Positions 1-7,835 of a stretch of DNA of 64,000 bases are shown here, in pieces. Source of the DNA: Gemmatimonadota bacterium (GTDB taxonomy: Bacteria; Gemmatimonadota; Gemmatimonadetes; Longimicrobiales; Gaopeijiaceae); assembly GCA_022825135.1 (NCBI GenBank), contig JAJDYN010000005.1, positions 186,001 through 250,000 of the forward strand. Direction: 5' to 3'. Made by a program: the position numbers and the translations under genes. Below the pieces are notes generated by a model. The model saw only the letters and a list, made by a program, of their open reading frames with translations, had not been told where the DNA came from and did no database searches. Every line of letters starts with the position of its first letter. Within the stretch, counting starts at the first letter, position 1.

Positions 1-1018
1 AGAAGGTCTCGGCGTCGAGCCCCGTGCCCGAGATGTTGGCGTATACATACATCCCGCCGCCCGGCCGCCCGTACGAAATCCCCATGTCGTCGAGGCTCCG
101 CAACACGAGGTCGAGCCGGCGCTCATATTCGGCCAGCATCGAGGCGACCGCCTCGTCTCCACGTTCGAGCGCGGCGAGCGCCCCACGCTGGAGGGCCGGA
201 GGCGTGCAGATGCTCAGGGTGTGCTTGATCTCGACGCCGGGCTCCATGAACCAGGCCGGAGCAGCCAGGTAGCCGATGCGCCACCCGGTCATCGCGTACG
301 CCTTGGAGAAGCCGTTAACGGTGACCGTCCGGTCGAGGAGGTTGCCGAAGGTGCCCAGACTGACATGCTCCCGTCCGCCGAAGATCAGCTTCTCGTAGAT
401 CTCGTCGGAGATGACGAGGAGGTCGTGCTCTTCGGCGAGCGCTGCGATGCGCGCCAACTCTCCGCGCGGCGTAAGGCCGCCGGTGGGATTGTTCGGGTTG
501 GCGATCACGAGGAGCTTCGAGCGCTCCGTCAGGGCACCACGGATGGCGTCGGCCTCGAGCGCGAAGTCGTCCTCCTCCAGGGTCGGCACCTCGACCACGC
601 GGCCGCCGGCCAGGTTGACCATGTAGTCGAAGGCGTTGAAGCGCGGCGCCTGGAGCACCACTTCGTCGCCGGGATCGACCAGCGCCAGGATCGAGATGAG
701 GAGCGCTTCCTGGACGCCGTTGGTGACGATGATCTGGCTGGCCGGATAATCAAGACCGTTGTCGCGTTTGAGCTTGCGGGAGATGGCCTCGCGCAGTTCG
801 GGGAGGCCTGGAGGGGCTGTGTAGTGGGTATAGCCGCCCGCCAGGGCTGCCGCCCCCGCGGCGACGATGTCGGGCGGTGTGTCGAAGTCGGGGTCGCCCC
901 GGCCGAGCGCGATGATGCCGTCCAGTCCGGCCGAGAGCTCGAGCATGCGGGTGCGGAAGCTGGACTTCACGCTGACCGCGCGGGCGGCCAGATGGGATTT
1001 GGGGACGGCCCGGGTCAT
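1..1018 (-). CDS. Class I/II PLP-dependent aminotransferase (3' end outside window)
   Basis: Fold-type I aminotransferase of the aspartate/aromatic group, cytosolic. It transfers an amino group between an amino acid and a 2-oxo acid through pyridoxal phosphate; the substrate cannot be told from sequence. 339 codons are visible from ATG 1018 and the frame runs off the left edge. Seen: the N-terminal GRGDPDFDTPPDI motif, YTHYTAPPGLPELREAI, NPNNPTGG, SDEIYEKL, and the PLP-lysine motif VNGFSKAYAMTGWRIGY with the lysine at about residue 239. It is the last visible gene of a minus-strand cluster, 40 bp after the amidohydrolase gene, so it is probably co-transcribed with it and with the transporter genes, in a catabolic or salvage route. 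The family is certain; the specificity is not. Confidence 0.93.
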   Translation of the reverse strand, partial: MTRAVPKSHLAARAVSVKSSFRTRMLELSAGLDGIIALGRGDPDFDTPPDIVAAGAAALAGGYTHYTAPPGLPELREAISRKLKRDNGLDYPASQIIVTNGVQEALLISILALVDPGDEVVLQAPRFNAFDYMVNLAGGRVVEVPTLEEDDFALEADAIRGALTERSKLLVIANPNNPTGGLTPRGELARIAALAEEHDLLVISDEIYEKLIFGGREHVSLGTFGNLLDRTVTVNGFSKAYAMTGWRIGYLAAPAWFMEPGVEIKHTLSICTPPALQRGALAALERGDEAVASMLAEYERRLDLVLRSLDDMGISYGRPGGGMYVYANISGTGLDAETF

Positions 1019-1058
1019 CGGAGTCGCGCCGTGGGTCGGTGTGTGGAGCAACGGTGCA

Positions 1059-2315
1059 TCACGCCGCCCCGGCCGACACCGGCGGGCGCGCATACAGGCA
1101 GCTCCCGCGCACGAAGGTCATCTGCACCTGCTCCAGGTCGCGGAGATCGTCGAGCGGGTTGCCGTCCACTGCGATAACGTCCGCCTCCTTGCCCTCCTCC
1201 AGGGTGCCGATGCGGTCGTCGAGCCGGTTCATGATGGCGGCCTCGCGGGTCGCGCTCATGATGGCCGCGTGATTGTCGGCCACCACGCCCACATTGATCA
1301 TGAACTCCATCTCCGGCACGACCACGCCGTGGCGCACGGCCGGGCTGCCCGCGTCCGTCCCAAACACGATGCGCACCCCGGCGCGGGCCGCCCTCAGCAG
1401 CCCGTCGTAGCGGCTCTTGTCGGCGACCAGCCGCTGGCGCTCCCTGATCTTCCATTCCGGGATGTTGTACTTGCGCGCGATCTCCGGCTTCGACTGGAGC
1501 AGGACGGGCGAGAAGGTGGTGATGATGGGAACCCCGCGCTCGACCAGCTTGCCGATGGTCCGGTCGGACATGCTGCCGCCGTGCTCGACCGTGTCGATGC
1601 CGAAGTCGACCGCGCGCTCGATGCAGGCGTCGAAGGTCGCGTGCGCGGTGATGGGAAGGTTGCTGCGATGAGTCTCGTCGACGATGGCCTCAAGCTCCTC
1701 GTCGGTGAACTCCAGGAGGTCGTGGCACATCATGATCTTGATGAGATCGGCACCGTCCTTGACCTGGTCGCGCACGGCGCGCCGCATCTCGTCGGCGCCG
1801 GTGGCCTCCCGGCAGCACCAGTAGGTGTGGCCGCCGGTCTGGACGATCGCCTCGGCGACGATCAGCAGGCGCGGGCCCGCGAACACCCCCTGCTCCACCG
1901 CCTGCTTGGCGAAGGCACCGCTCCGGTTCATGCCCAGGTCGCGCACCAGGGTGATTCCCGCCCGCAGGCAGGCGAGCATGTTGGCGGCCGCCTTGTAGGC
2001 GCTGATCTCAGGCGCGTCTCCGAGCGACTGGGCGGCCAGGTCGTGGATACCGTCCCAGGCCAGGTGGGCGTGGCTGTTGATCAGCCCGGCGAGGATGGTA
2101 CCGCCGGTTTCGACCACCGCGCGCCCATCTCCTGCCGGTCCACCGCCATCTCCAACCGACGTGATCATGCCGTCCTCAAGGGTCACATGACCATTTTCGA
2201 TCACCTCGCGCCCGACCCCGGTGATCACCCGGCCGCGCAGCGTCACCGACGCGGGCTCCCTCGGGGCCAGGTCCTGCAGGACCGGCTGGAACTTCCAGGC
2301 TGGTGCTTCCGGCAT
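1059..2315 (-). CDS. Amidohydrolase (imidazolonepropionase/prolidase-like metal-dependent hydrolase)
   Basis: 418-residue amidohydrolase-superfamily enzyme with a binuclear-metal TIM barrel. Expected chemistry is hydrolysis of an amide or cyclic amide; the substrate is unknown. Ligands visible in order: HAH at residues 82-84, a candidate carboxylated lysine in DLIKIMM (K193), THAT-like histidine H225, VEHGG H245, and FGTDAGS with D321. The N-terminal beta-sandwich starts with SVTLRGRVITG and closes at the C-terminus with GKEADVIAVDGNPLDD, the usual pattern for imidazolonepropionase-related members. No signal peptide. It lies 10 bp downstream of the TIM-barrel-like gene and 40 bp upstream of the aminotransferase, in the same operon as two peptide ABC permeases, which suggests processing of an imported amide or dipeptide. 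Confidence 0.92.
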   Translation of the reverse strand: MPEAPAWKFQPVLQDLAPREPASVTLRGRVITGVGREVIENGHVTLEDGMITSVGDGGGPAGDGRAVVETGGTILAGLINSHAHLAWDGIHDLAAQSLGDAPEISAYKAAANMLACLRAGITLVRDLGMNRSGAFAKQAVEQGVFAGPRLLIVAEAIVQTGGHTYWCCREATGADEMRRAVRDQVKDGADLIKIMMCHDLLEFTDEELEAIVDETHRSNLPITAHATFDACIERAVDFGIDTVEHGGSMSDRTIGKLVERGVPIITTFSPVLLQSKPEIARKYNIPEWKIRERQRLVADKSRYDGLLRAARAGVRIVFGTDAGSPAVRHGVVVPEMEFMINVGVVADNHAAIMSATREAAIMNRLDDRIGTLEEGKEADVIAVDGNPLDDLRDLEQVQMTFVRGSCLYARPPVSAGAA

Positions 2316-2325
2316 GGTTTCCTCC

Positions 2326-3732
2326 TCAGATCCCCAGCTCGGCGAGCGCTCGCGCTCCGGCGTCGAGGTTGGTGAGCTTCATGCTCGCGTAGTTGGGCGA
2401 ATAGATGACGCCGGCCGCACCCGCCTCATAAGCCGCGTGCACGCTCTCGTAGACGATCTCGGGGGTACAGGCCGCCTGGTCCGCGCTGGAGCGGGGCGCG
2501 TCCACGCCTACGCCCATCAGCACCGGAAGCTCTCCGTCCAGCGCCTCGATCGTGTCCCGGCACTGCCCGCCAACATAGCTCGCGGGCGACATGCCCACAC
2601 CGAGCAGCTCATCCCACGGCGCTTCGTCGAGTCCCAGGATCCGGTACATGATCGGGGTGAGCTCCGCGGGCGCGAAATCGCGAAAAAGGGACGCGTGCAG
2701 CGCCTTCATCTCGTTGATGTAGATGCCGCCCGATTGATGCTGATAGGTGATCGGCTTCACCCAGTCGGCGTAGTCCTTCGTCTCGGCCCACGGCCACTGC
2801 GCCTTGCGAAACGGGTTGAAGTGGTTGCGGTTCCACACGTTGAGCCCGAACTCAAGCGCCGGATCGCACCACTTGACGAGCCCGTACAGCTCGCGGTCCA
2901 GGTCCTTGTTGCGCTCCACCCAGTGCCGCTCCAGCAGCAGGAACTCGGGATTGTCGAGGAGAACCCTGAGCCCGGTGATGAGCGCGCCGTCCGTGAAGTG
3001 CTCCCCCGCGCGCGCATTCCTGAAATAGTCGTGAAGCGCCGCGCACGCCCGTCGCGCACCCTCGGGATCGATCCCGGCCCGGTCCAGGCTCGCCAGGCAG
3101 TGCCCACAGAAGCATCCCGGCGCCATTCCGGTGACGAGCTGGTCCAGAGGGCTGCGGCGCTCGTTGCACCACATGATGCCGTCGATGTCGTAGCTCCGGC
3201 AGTGATCCTCGATCAGCGCGTGCCACCACCCCCGGTAGTCGGGATGCTCGAGACACGGCGCGCCGCTGATGCGCCCCAGGTAGTCCACCTCCATGAGCTG
3301 CACCAGGTTGGGGATCTGCACCGTGTTGGCCGACCCGTGCCCCGAATACTTGAAGAGCGGCTCCATCAGCTCCGGGATCACCTTCATGCCCCGTTGCCGG
3401 GCGCCCGGGACGACCATCTCCAGAATGTCCCGTCCGCGCATCGCCTCGTCCGGCGCGCGGAAGTTGGTGACGCAGGTGCTCTCGTAGAACTCGGGATGAT
3501 GCGCGAGATAGGATCCGCCCTGCACTTCGAGCGGCTCCGGGACGCCGTGGTCGGGCCATCCGTCGATCTTCCACGAGATGCTGCGCCCGATCTTGAGCCC
3601 GAGCCAGCTCACGGTTCCCAGAAAGACCACATTCACGCCCACGCGCTGTTGCAACGTGTCCAGCACGGCGTCCACGCCCTCGTCCACGAAGCTCGCGGGC
3701 CCGATCTGGACTCCTACGCACCTGTCGCTCAC
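2326..3732 (-). CDS. Putative glycoside-hydrolase-like TIM-barrel protein, function unknown
   Basis: 468 residues, not confidently assigned. The sequence reads as a soluble alpha/beta barrel of the kind found in GH42- or GH13-like hydrolases. A first strand (VVFLGTVSWLGLKIG) is followed by a loop rich in H, W and Y, then the segments DIDGIMWCNERRSPLD and GVIYSPNYASM. Acidic residues suited to catalysis occur in DIDGIMWCNER (mid-protein), but no family motif is complete. Two cysteines occur in a CFCGHC cluster. No signal peptide is seen, so it is probably cytosolic. It starts 152 bp downstream of the ABC permease gene and ends 10 bp before the amidohydrolase gene, so it belongs to the same transcription unit. 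An alternative is an uncharacterised sugar-processing or binding protein. Confidence 0.75.
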   Translation of the reverse strand: MSDRCVGVQIGPASFVDEGVDAVLDTLQQRVGVNVVFLGTVSWLGLKIGRSISWKIDGWPDHGVPEPLEVQGGSYLAHHPEFYESTCVTNFRAPDEAMRGRDILEMVVPGARQRGMKVIPELMEPLFKYSGHGSANTVQIPNLVQLMEVDYLGRISGAPCLEHPDYRGWWHALIEDHCRSYDIDGIMWCNERRSPLDQLVTGMAPGCFCGHCLASLDRAGIDPEGARRACAALHDYFRNARAGEHFTDGALITGLRVLLDNPEFLLLERHWVERNKDLDRELYGLVKWCDPALEFGLNVWNRNHFNPFRKAQWPWAETKDYADWVKPITYQHQSGGIYINEMKALHASLFRDFAPAELTPIMYRILGLDEAPWDELLGVGMSPASYVGGQCRDTIEALDGELPVLMGVGVDAPRSSADQAACTPEIVYESVHAAYEAGAAGVIYSPNYASMKLTNLDAGARALAELGI

Positions 3733-3757
3733 GGTCGATGCTTCTCCTCGTCTCTCG

Positions 3758-3804
3758 TACTGGTGTCTACTGACGACTTGCTGATGATCTACTGGTGTCT
3801 ACTG
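3758..3804. repeat. 15-bp direct repeat, 32-bp period, between permease and barrel genes
   Basis: The 15-mer TACTGGTGTCTACTG occurs at 3758-3772 and again at 3790-3804. It lies in the 152-bp gap between the dppC-like gene and the barrel gene, the only gap of this size in the operon. It may mark an operator or a slippage duplication. No clear terminator was seen here. Confidence 0.7.
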
Positions 3805-3884
3805 GAAACATATGAAGCGATCACCTTGCCGGCTTGCTCTACGCCCGCATGTCGCTCCACCCGGCGGGGTGCTGGCGCTCACCG

Positions 3885-4709
3885 TCACCGGCCCTTCAGC
3901 CTCGGGTCCAGCATCTCCTGCAGGCTGTCGCCGAGGAGATTGGTGGCCATGACCACGGTGAATATGGCGAGCCCGGGGAACGTCGAAATCCACCACGCCC
4001 GCCCCAGCACGTCCCGTCCCACGGCGACCATCAGCCCCCACTCCGGCGTCGGAGGCTGCGCGCCCAGTCCCAGGAAGCTCAAGCCCGCGCCCACCGATAT
4101 CGCGTGTCCGAACTCGAGCGTAGAGAGCACGAGCAGCGGGATCGCGGTATTCGGGAGCACGTGCCGCAGGATGATCCGGATGTCCGGCACGCCCAGGAGC
4201 CGGGCCGCGTCGATGTATTCCTGCTCGCGCACGGTCAGCACCGTCCCCCGCACCAGGCGCGCGTAGCGCGGGATCGTGGACACGCCGACCGCGACCATGA
4301 CGTTGGTGATGCTCGGGCCGAGGGCCGCGATGACGACAAGGGCCAGGAGGATGCCGGGAAAGGCCAGCATCGCATCCACGATGCGCATCAGCACCGTGTC
4401 GACCGCGCCCCGGTAGTAGCCGGACACGAGCCCGAGCGCCGACCCCAGAACCGAGCCGATGGCGACGCTGATGAACCCGAGGATGAGCGACACGCGCGCG
4501 CCGTAGATCACGCGGCTGAACACGTCCCTGCCGAGCCGGTCCGTCCCGAACCAGAACTCCGCCGACGGGGCCTCGCGTGCCCCGGAGACCGTGACCAGCG
4601 GATCGTGCGGCGAGCCGAGGGCGGCGAAGATGGCCAGCAGTACCCACCCCGCGAGGATGCAGCTCCCCGCGATGAAGCCCGGGGTCAGGGTGCGGCCCGC
4701 GATCGTCAT
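3885..4709 (-). CDS. dppC: ABC transporter permease, DppC/OppC type
   Basis: 274-residue inner-membrane permease of the peptide/nickel (PepT) ABC importer family. Seen: an N-terminal membrane segment (FIAGSCILAGWVLLAIFA), the GTDRLGRDVFSRVIYGAR signature typical of DppC/OppC, several further membrane segments, and an EAA-type loop (EYIDAARLLGVPDIRIILRH) that contacts the ATPase. It pairs with the DppB-type gene upstream. The ATG at 4709 is the second copy of a 32-bp tandem duplication. The first copy, ATG 4741, overlaps the dppB stop as ATGA but reads only 11 codons to a stop. The length is normal. No binding protein or ATPase gene is next to it; a family 5 binding protein lies far away at 53.6-55.3 kb. 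Confidence 0.93.
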   Translation of the reverse strand: MTIAGRTLTPGFIAGSCILAGWVLLAIFAALGSPHDPLVTVSGAREAPSAEFWFGTDRLGRDVFSRVIYGARVSLILGFISVAIGSVLGSALGLVSGYYRGAVDTVLMRIVDAMLAFPGILLALVVIAALGPSITNVMVAVGVSTIPRYARLVRGTVLTVREQEYIDAARLLGVPDIRIILRHVLPNTAIPLLVLSTLEFGHAISVGAGLSFLGLGAQPPTPEWGLMVAVGRDVLGRAWWISTFPGLAIFTVVMATNLLGDSLQEMLDPRLKGR

Positions 4710-4742
4710 GCCGGGGTCAGGGTGCGGCCCGCGATGGTCATG
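4679..4742. repeat. 32-bp tandem duplication across the dppC start
   Basis: Two adjacent 32-bp units differ at one base (GATCGTCAT versus GATGGTCAT on the + strand). Each carries the same ATG and the first codons of dppC. Because 32 is not a multiple of three, the upstream start is out of frame with dppC and stops after 11 codons. The downstream copy opens the real gene. The ancestral layout was probably an ATGA overlap with dppB. Confidence 0.85.
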
Positions 4743-5682
4743 CCGCCGTCGCGTCCCGAATGCGCGGATCGAGCCAGGCCGCCAGCAGGTCCACGAGCAG
4801 GTTGACGAGGACGTAGGCGGTGGCCATGAACAGGACGATCCCCTGCACCAGCGGATAGTCCTTCCAGAGGATCGCGCTCACCACCAGGCGGCCCAGCCCG
4901 GGACGGCTGAAGACCGTTTCCGTCACGACCGCGCCCGCGAGCATGGCCCCGAACTGGAGGCCGAGGATGGTCAGGACCGGGAGGAACGCGTTCCGGAGCG
5001 CGTGGCGCAGATAGACGATGCGTTTGGGCAGGCCCTTCGCCCACGCCGCGCGCACGTAGTCTTCGACGAGGACCTCAAGCAGCGACGCCCGCGTCAGGCG
5101 CGCGATCACTCCCGCGGACAGGAGCCCCAGCGACAGGCTCGGAAGCACCAGCGACCGAAGTCCCTCCGATCCCGCCGGCGGGAACCACGGCAGCCAGAAC
5201 GAGAACACCAGGATCAGCAGCAGACCGAGCCAGAAGAGGGGCAGCGACACCCCCGCGTAGGCGAGCACCCGGCTGAACCCGTCGATCCACGATCCCTGTT
5301 TGAGCGCCGCCATCACCCCGGTGGTCACTCCGATGATCACCGCGAAGAGGATGCCGCCCAGACTGAGGGCGAGCGTCGAGCCCAGGCGGTCGAGGATCAG
5401 GTCGAGAACGGGCGCCCGCAGCCGGACCGAGGTTCCCAGATCGGCCGTGACCGCGCCCCTGAGGAACCGCCCATACTGCACGTGGAGCGGGTCGTTCAGC
5501 CCCATCTCCTCGCGCAGCTGCTCCTGCCGCTCCGGCGTGACCGATCCGCTCTCGGCCCCGGAGAGCATCAGTTGCACCGGGTCGCCGGGGAGGGCGTGCA
5601 TGATGGAGAAGACGGCGACCGACACCAGGAGCAGCACGATCCCGAGCTGGGCTATGCGTCCGGCGAGATAGTTGGCGAACAT
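4738..5682 (-). CDS. dppB: ABC transporter permease, DppB/OppB type
   Basis: 314-residue inner-membrane permease, partner of the DppC-type protein in a peptide/opine/nickel-class ABC importer. Seen: an N-terminal membrane helix (LGIVLLLVSVAVFSIMHALPGDP) followed by the PGDP motif and a periplasmic stretch with RQEQLREEMGLNDPLHVQY, typical of DppB/OppB. About six membrane segments follow, with an EAA loop (EDYVRAAWAKGLPKRIVYLRH). Starts at ATG 5682 and ends DPRIRDATAA. Its stop overlaps a vestigial dppC ATG by four bases, so translation of the two permeases was probably coupled. It is the first gene of the minus-strand operon that runs to the left window edge. Confidence 0.94.
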   Translation of the reverse strand: MFANYLAGRIAQLGIVLLLVSVAVFSIMHALPGDPVQLMLSGAESGSVTPERQEQLREEMGLNDPLHVQYGRFLRGAVTADLGTSVRLRAPVLDLILDRLGSTLALSLGGILFAVIIGVTTGVMAALKQGSWIDGFSRVLAYAGVSLPLFWLGLLLILVFSFWLPWFPPAGSEGLRSLVLPSLSLGLLSAGVIARLTRASLLEVLVEDYVRAAWAKGLPKRIVYLRHALRNAFLPVLTILGLQFGAMLAGAVVTETVFSRPGLGRLVVSAILWKDYPLVQGIVLFMATAYVLVNLLVDLLAAWLDPRIRDATAA

Positions 5683-5829
5683 GCGGGGCTAGCGGCAGTC
5701 CGGTGTGTGGCGGTGGTGGTTTTTCCGGCGAGAAACTACCGTGCGGCATGGGCATGTGCGAGAATCGCCGTGTCCCAACGAGTCTGGCGTCGCAGGCGCC
5801 TCCAGGCTGGTAGCCTTTCCCACGGTTCC

Positions 5830-6750
5830 ATGAGCCAGGACGAAACCCGCATTTCCGAAGAGGAGGCACGCGCACTCTGGCACCGGGCGGCCGAGTTGCA
5901 GGCCGAGGCCGCTCGCCGCCTCGAAGAGCGTTCGAGGCAGTCGGCTCCGCGCGGGGGTCCCTCCGACACGCCGGAGGTCGAAGGGTACCGCCTTGCGGAT
6001 GTCCGGGCCGCTGCCGAAGAAGCCGGAATCTCGCCGGCGTTCGTCGATCATGCGCTCGCGGAGGCTCGCGATCGGGCCCTCGCCGAAGGAGCCCGGGCCC
6101 GGCCATCAAGGATGGCAGCCCGTTTCCTGGGCCAACCGCCGCGTGCGCTGGAGGTTTCCCGGGTGATCCACGCACCGGCGGAGGAGGTCTACCGCGCCAT
6201 GCAACGGATCCTCCCGGAGAGTCCGTTCCATCTCAGCCTCGTCGATCAACACGGAGGCGACCTGCTCGACGGAGGCGTGCTGGTCTTCAACGTGCCTGCA
6301 TACTCCTACTCGGCAACCCCGGGAGATCAGTCGTTCGCGTACGAGATGGCGTGGGTCGACCTCAAGCAGCTGCTTTTCAGCCTCCGGCGCGTGGACACCG
6401 ATCCGCCTGAGACCGAGTTGACCGTTCGCGGGAGCTTTATCTACAGCCACAAGCTCAATATGTGGGTCGGGGGCGGCTTCTCCGCGGTGGTCGCATCGTT
6501 GAGCGGTGTCGGTGGCGCGTTTGCCGCCGCGGGCGCGGCCGCCGCCCTCGGGATCGGGGGTATCGCGGCCGGTGCGGCGGTACTGGGCTTCCTTGCCAGT
6601 GGAGCGGCAGGCGGTGGGCTGGCGACGCTGGGCTGGCGCGCGTTGTATCGTTACGGGTTGCGTCGCGGGGAGAAGACGATCGGGAACCTGATCGGCTCGA
6701 TGGCCGTCGACATCGAGACCGGCGGAGGCTTCTCAAGCCCGCGGTCCTGA
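5830..6750 (+). CDS. Conserved hypothetical protein with helical N-terminus and glycine/alanine-rich membrane hairpin
   Basis: 306 residues, family not recognised. The frame is open far upstream, but ATG 5830 starts a compositionally normal protein (MSQDETRISEEEARALWHRA). Residues 1-95 form two predicted helices ending in VRAAAEEAGISPAFVDHALA, a pattern found next to kinase-like or regulatory proteins of some Gram-negative lineages. The middle (about 100-210) looks like an alpha/beta ligand-binding domain. It is followed by a long Gly/Ala-rich hydrophobic hairpin (about 216-270) that could insert in the membrane, and a short polar tail. It stands alone, divergent from the ABC operon. Confidence 0.75.
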   Translation: MSQDETRISEEEARALWHRAAELQAEAARRLEERSRQSAPRGGPSDTPEVEGYRLADVRAAAEEAGISPAFVDHALAEARDRALAEGARARPSRMAARFLGQPPRALEVSRVIHAPAEEVYRAMQRILPESPFHLSLVDQHGGDLLDGGVLVFNVPAYSYSATPGDQSFAYEMAWVDLKQLLFSLRRVDTDPPETELTVRGSFIYSHKLNMWVGGGFSAVVASLSGVGGAFAAAGAAAALGIGGIAAGAAVLGFLASGAAGGGLATLGWRALYRYGLRRGEKTIGNLIGSMAVDIETGGGFSSPRS

Positions 6751-6842
6751 GATCCCGGTGATACGGGGGGAGACTGAGGGTCGAGTATCCGGGTGCCGGA
6801 CTCCCGTCGCTCCCGGCCGGCGGATTACGCTAATCAGCCGCG

Positions 6843-7322
6843 CCGGAGTCTGGTCGGACTGCCGCAATCGTCAAGCGGCTTGTCCAGGCCGATTCTCGGC
6901 CGGAGGACGCCTATCTCGTGGTCCAGCGTGAAGCGGCGGAGCGGTTTGCGGGAGCACCCCATTCCCGAGAAACCCTGTCCTCGCTGCTGCTCAAGCCGTG
7001 GTGGCAGATCGAGATCGCGCGGCGCTTTCGCCGTACCGACTTCGATCCACCTCCCGGTGTCGACGCCGTTGCGCTGTGGCTCGCCCGGCGAACAAGACCG
7101 CTTGTGGACCGATTCCAGGCGGTGGACTACCGGCGCTTCATCCAATGCTGCTTCGGTCGCGACGGCCGCTCGATCAGGCGGTGTCTGCGACCCGAATTCA
7201 CGCGAACGCAGGTCTGCCGCCTGAGCCGGGATCTCAGGTTCGATCCCTCCGGACCACCCCGCGGCCTCACCTTCGACCAGTGGCTCGCATTGTTCAGGTT
7301 CTGGAGGCTGACTCGGTCGTAA
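6843..7322 (+). pseudogene. 5'-truncated rRNA adenine N-6-methyltransferase (Erm/KsgA family)
   Basis: The readable frame (from about 6843; first usable start GTG 6918; stop 7320-7322) matches only the C-terminal half of Erm/KsgA-type methyltransferases. It has YLVVQREAAERFAG, LLLKPWW, FRRTDFDPPPGVDAVALWL and RRTRPLVD, then the C-terminal helical domain. An in-frame TAA at 6831-6833 closes the frame upstream. The SAM-binding half with the GxGxG and N-P-P-F/Y motifs is absent from the preceding sequence. The product could bind RNA at most and could not methylate it. The 3' end abuts the broken toxin fragment at 7353, which suggests one rearrangement trimmed both. Confidence 0.7.
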
Positions 7323-7352
7323 GTGCCGATGGCGCATCGGCCCACCAGCCGC

Positions 7353-7454
7353 TCAACTCGCCGACGGGACTCCGGCCGCAACGCCGACGCCCGCTTCGAC
7401 CGGGAACGCCGGGGCGAGCCGCCGTGGAACGGATTCGTCCAACAACACCCTCAT
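7353..7454 (-). pseudogene. Truncated DUF5615-type PIN-like toxin (N-terminus only)
   Basis: ATG 7454 overlaps the antitoxin stop by one base (TGATG). The first residues, MRVLLDESVPRRLAPAF, are the recognisable N-terminus of DUF5615 (PIN-like) toxins. The frame leaves the family after about 22 residues and stops at codon 34, while the family is usually about 110-130 residues. Most of the catalytic acidic residues are therefore lost. The position right behind a DUF433 antitoxin is the standard arrangement, which supports the identification despite its shortness. Confidence 0.7.
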
Positions 7455-7663
7455 CAGGCATCGCCCACCAGTTGCGCCGTGGCCCGTTCGAGTAACTCGA
7501 CGGCCTGCTCCTTCGCTACCGTGGGGTAGTCATCCAGAAAGTCGTCGAGTCGGTCGCCCGCCTCGAGGTGCTCCATCAGGATGCGCACGGGAACCCTGGT
7601 CCCCGAAAACACGGGAGTGCCACCCAGGATGTCAGGATTCCTGTCGATGAGCTTCTCGGTCAT
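7454..7663 (-). CDS. DUF433 (VapB-like) antitoxin
   Basis: 69-residue DUF433 protein: ILGGTPVFSGTRVPVRILMEHLEAG, then an acidic helix ending near EQAVELLERATAQLVG. DUF433 proteins are small DNA-binding antitoxins that neutralise DUF5615 PIN-like toxins and repress their own promoter. ATG 7663 is chosen because a purine-rich GAAAGGAGG site lies just upstream and the family begins here; an earlier in-frame start at 7765 would add an unrelated arm. Its toxin gene immediately downstream is truncated, so this antitoxin is orphaned. Confidence 0.85.
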   Translation of the reverse strand: MTEKLIDRNPDILGGTPVFSGTRVPVRILMEHLEAGDRLDDFLDDYPTVAKEQAVELLERATAQLVGDA

Positions 7664-7835
7664 TGCGGCCTCCTTTCGGGTCCGTCGGATGACGCCAGCG
7701 GCGACGCCCCGATGCGCCGCGCGGTGTCGATGAAGTGCCGAATCTCGTCGGCTCGATTCGGACACGGCACATGCACCAACATCATCCGCCGTTCAAGCAA
7801 GATACTACGACGCGCGCGTTCACGGCGGGCTGGTT

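Noticed and set aside
221..1177. Plus-strand frame opposite the aminotransferase
   Set aside because: Shadow of the aminotransferase, whose PLP-lysine and NPNNPTGG motifs are unambiguous on the minus strand.
4591..5829. Upstream extension of the 306-residue hypothetical gene into a 719-codon frame
   Set aside because: The extension is antisense to dppB and charge-biased; protein-like composition begins at ATG 5830.
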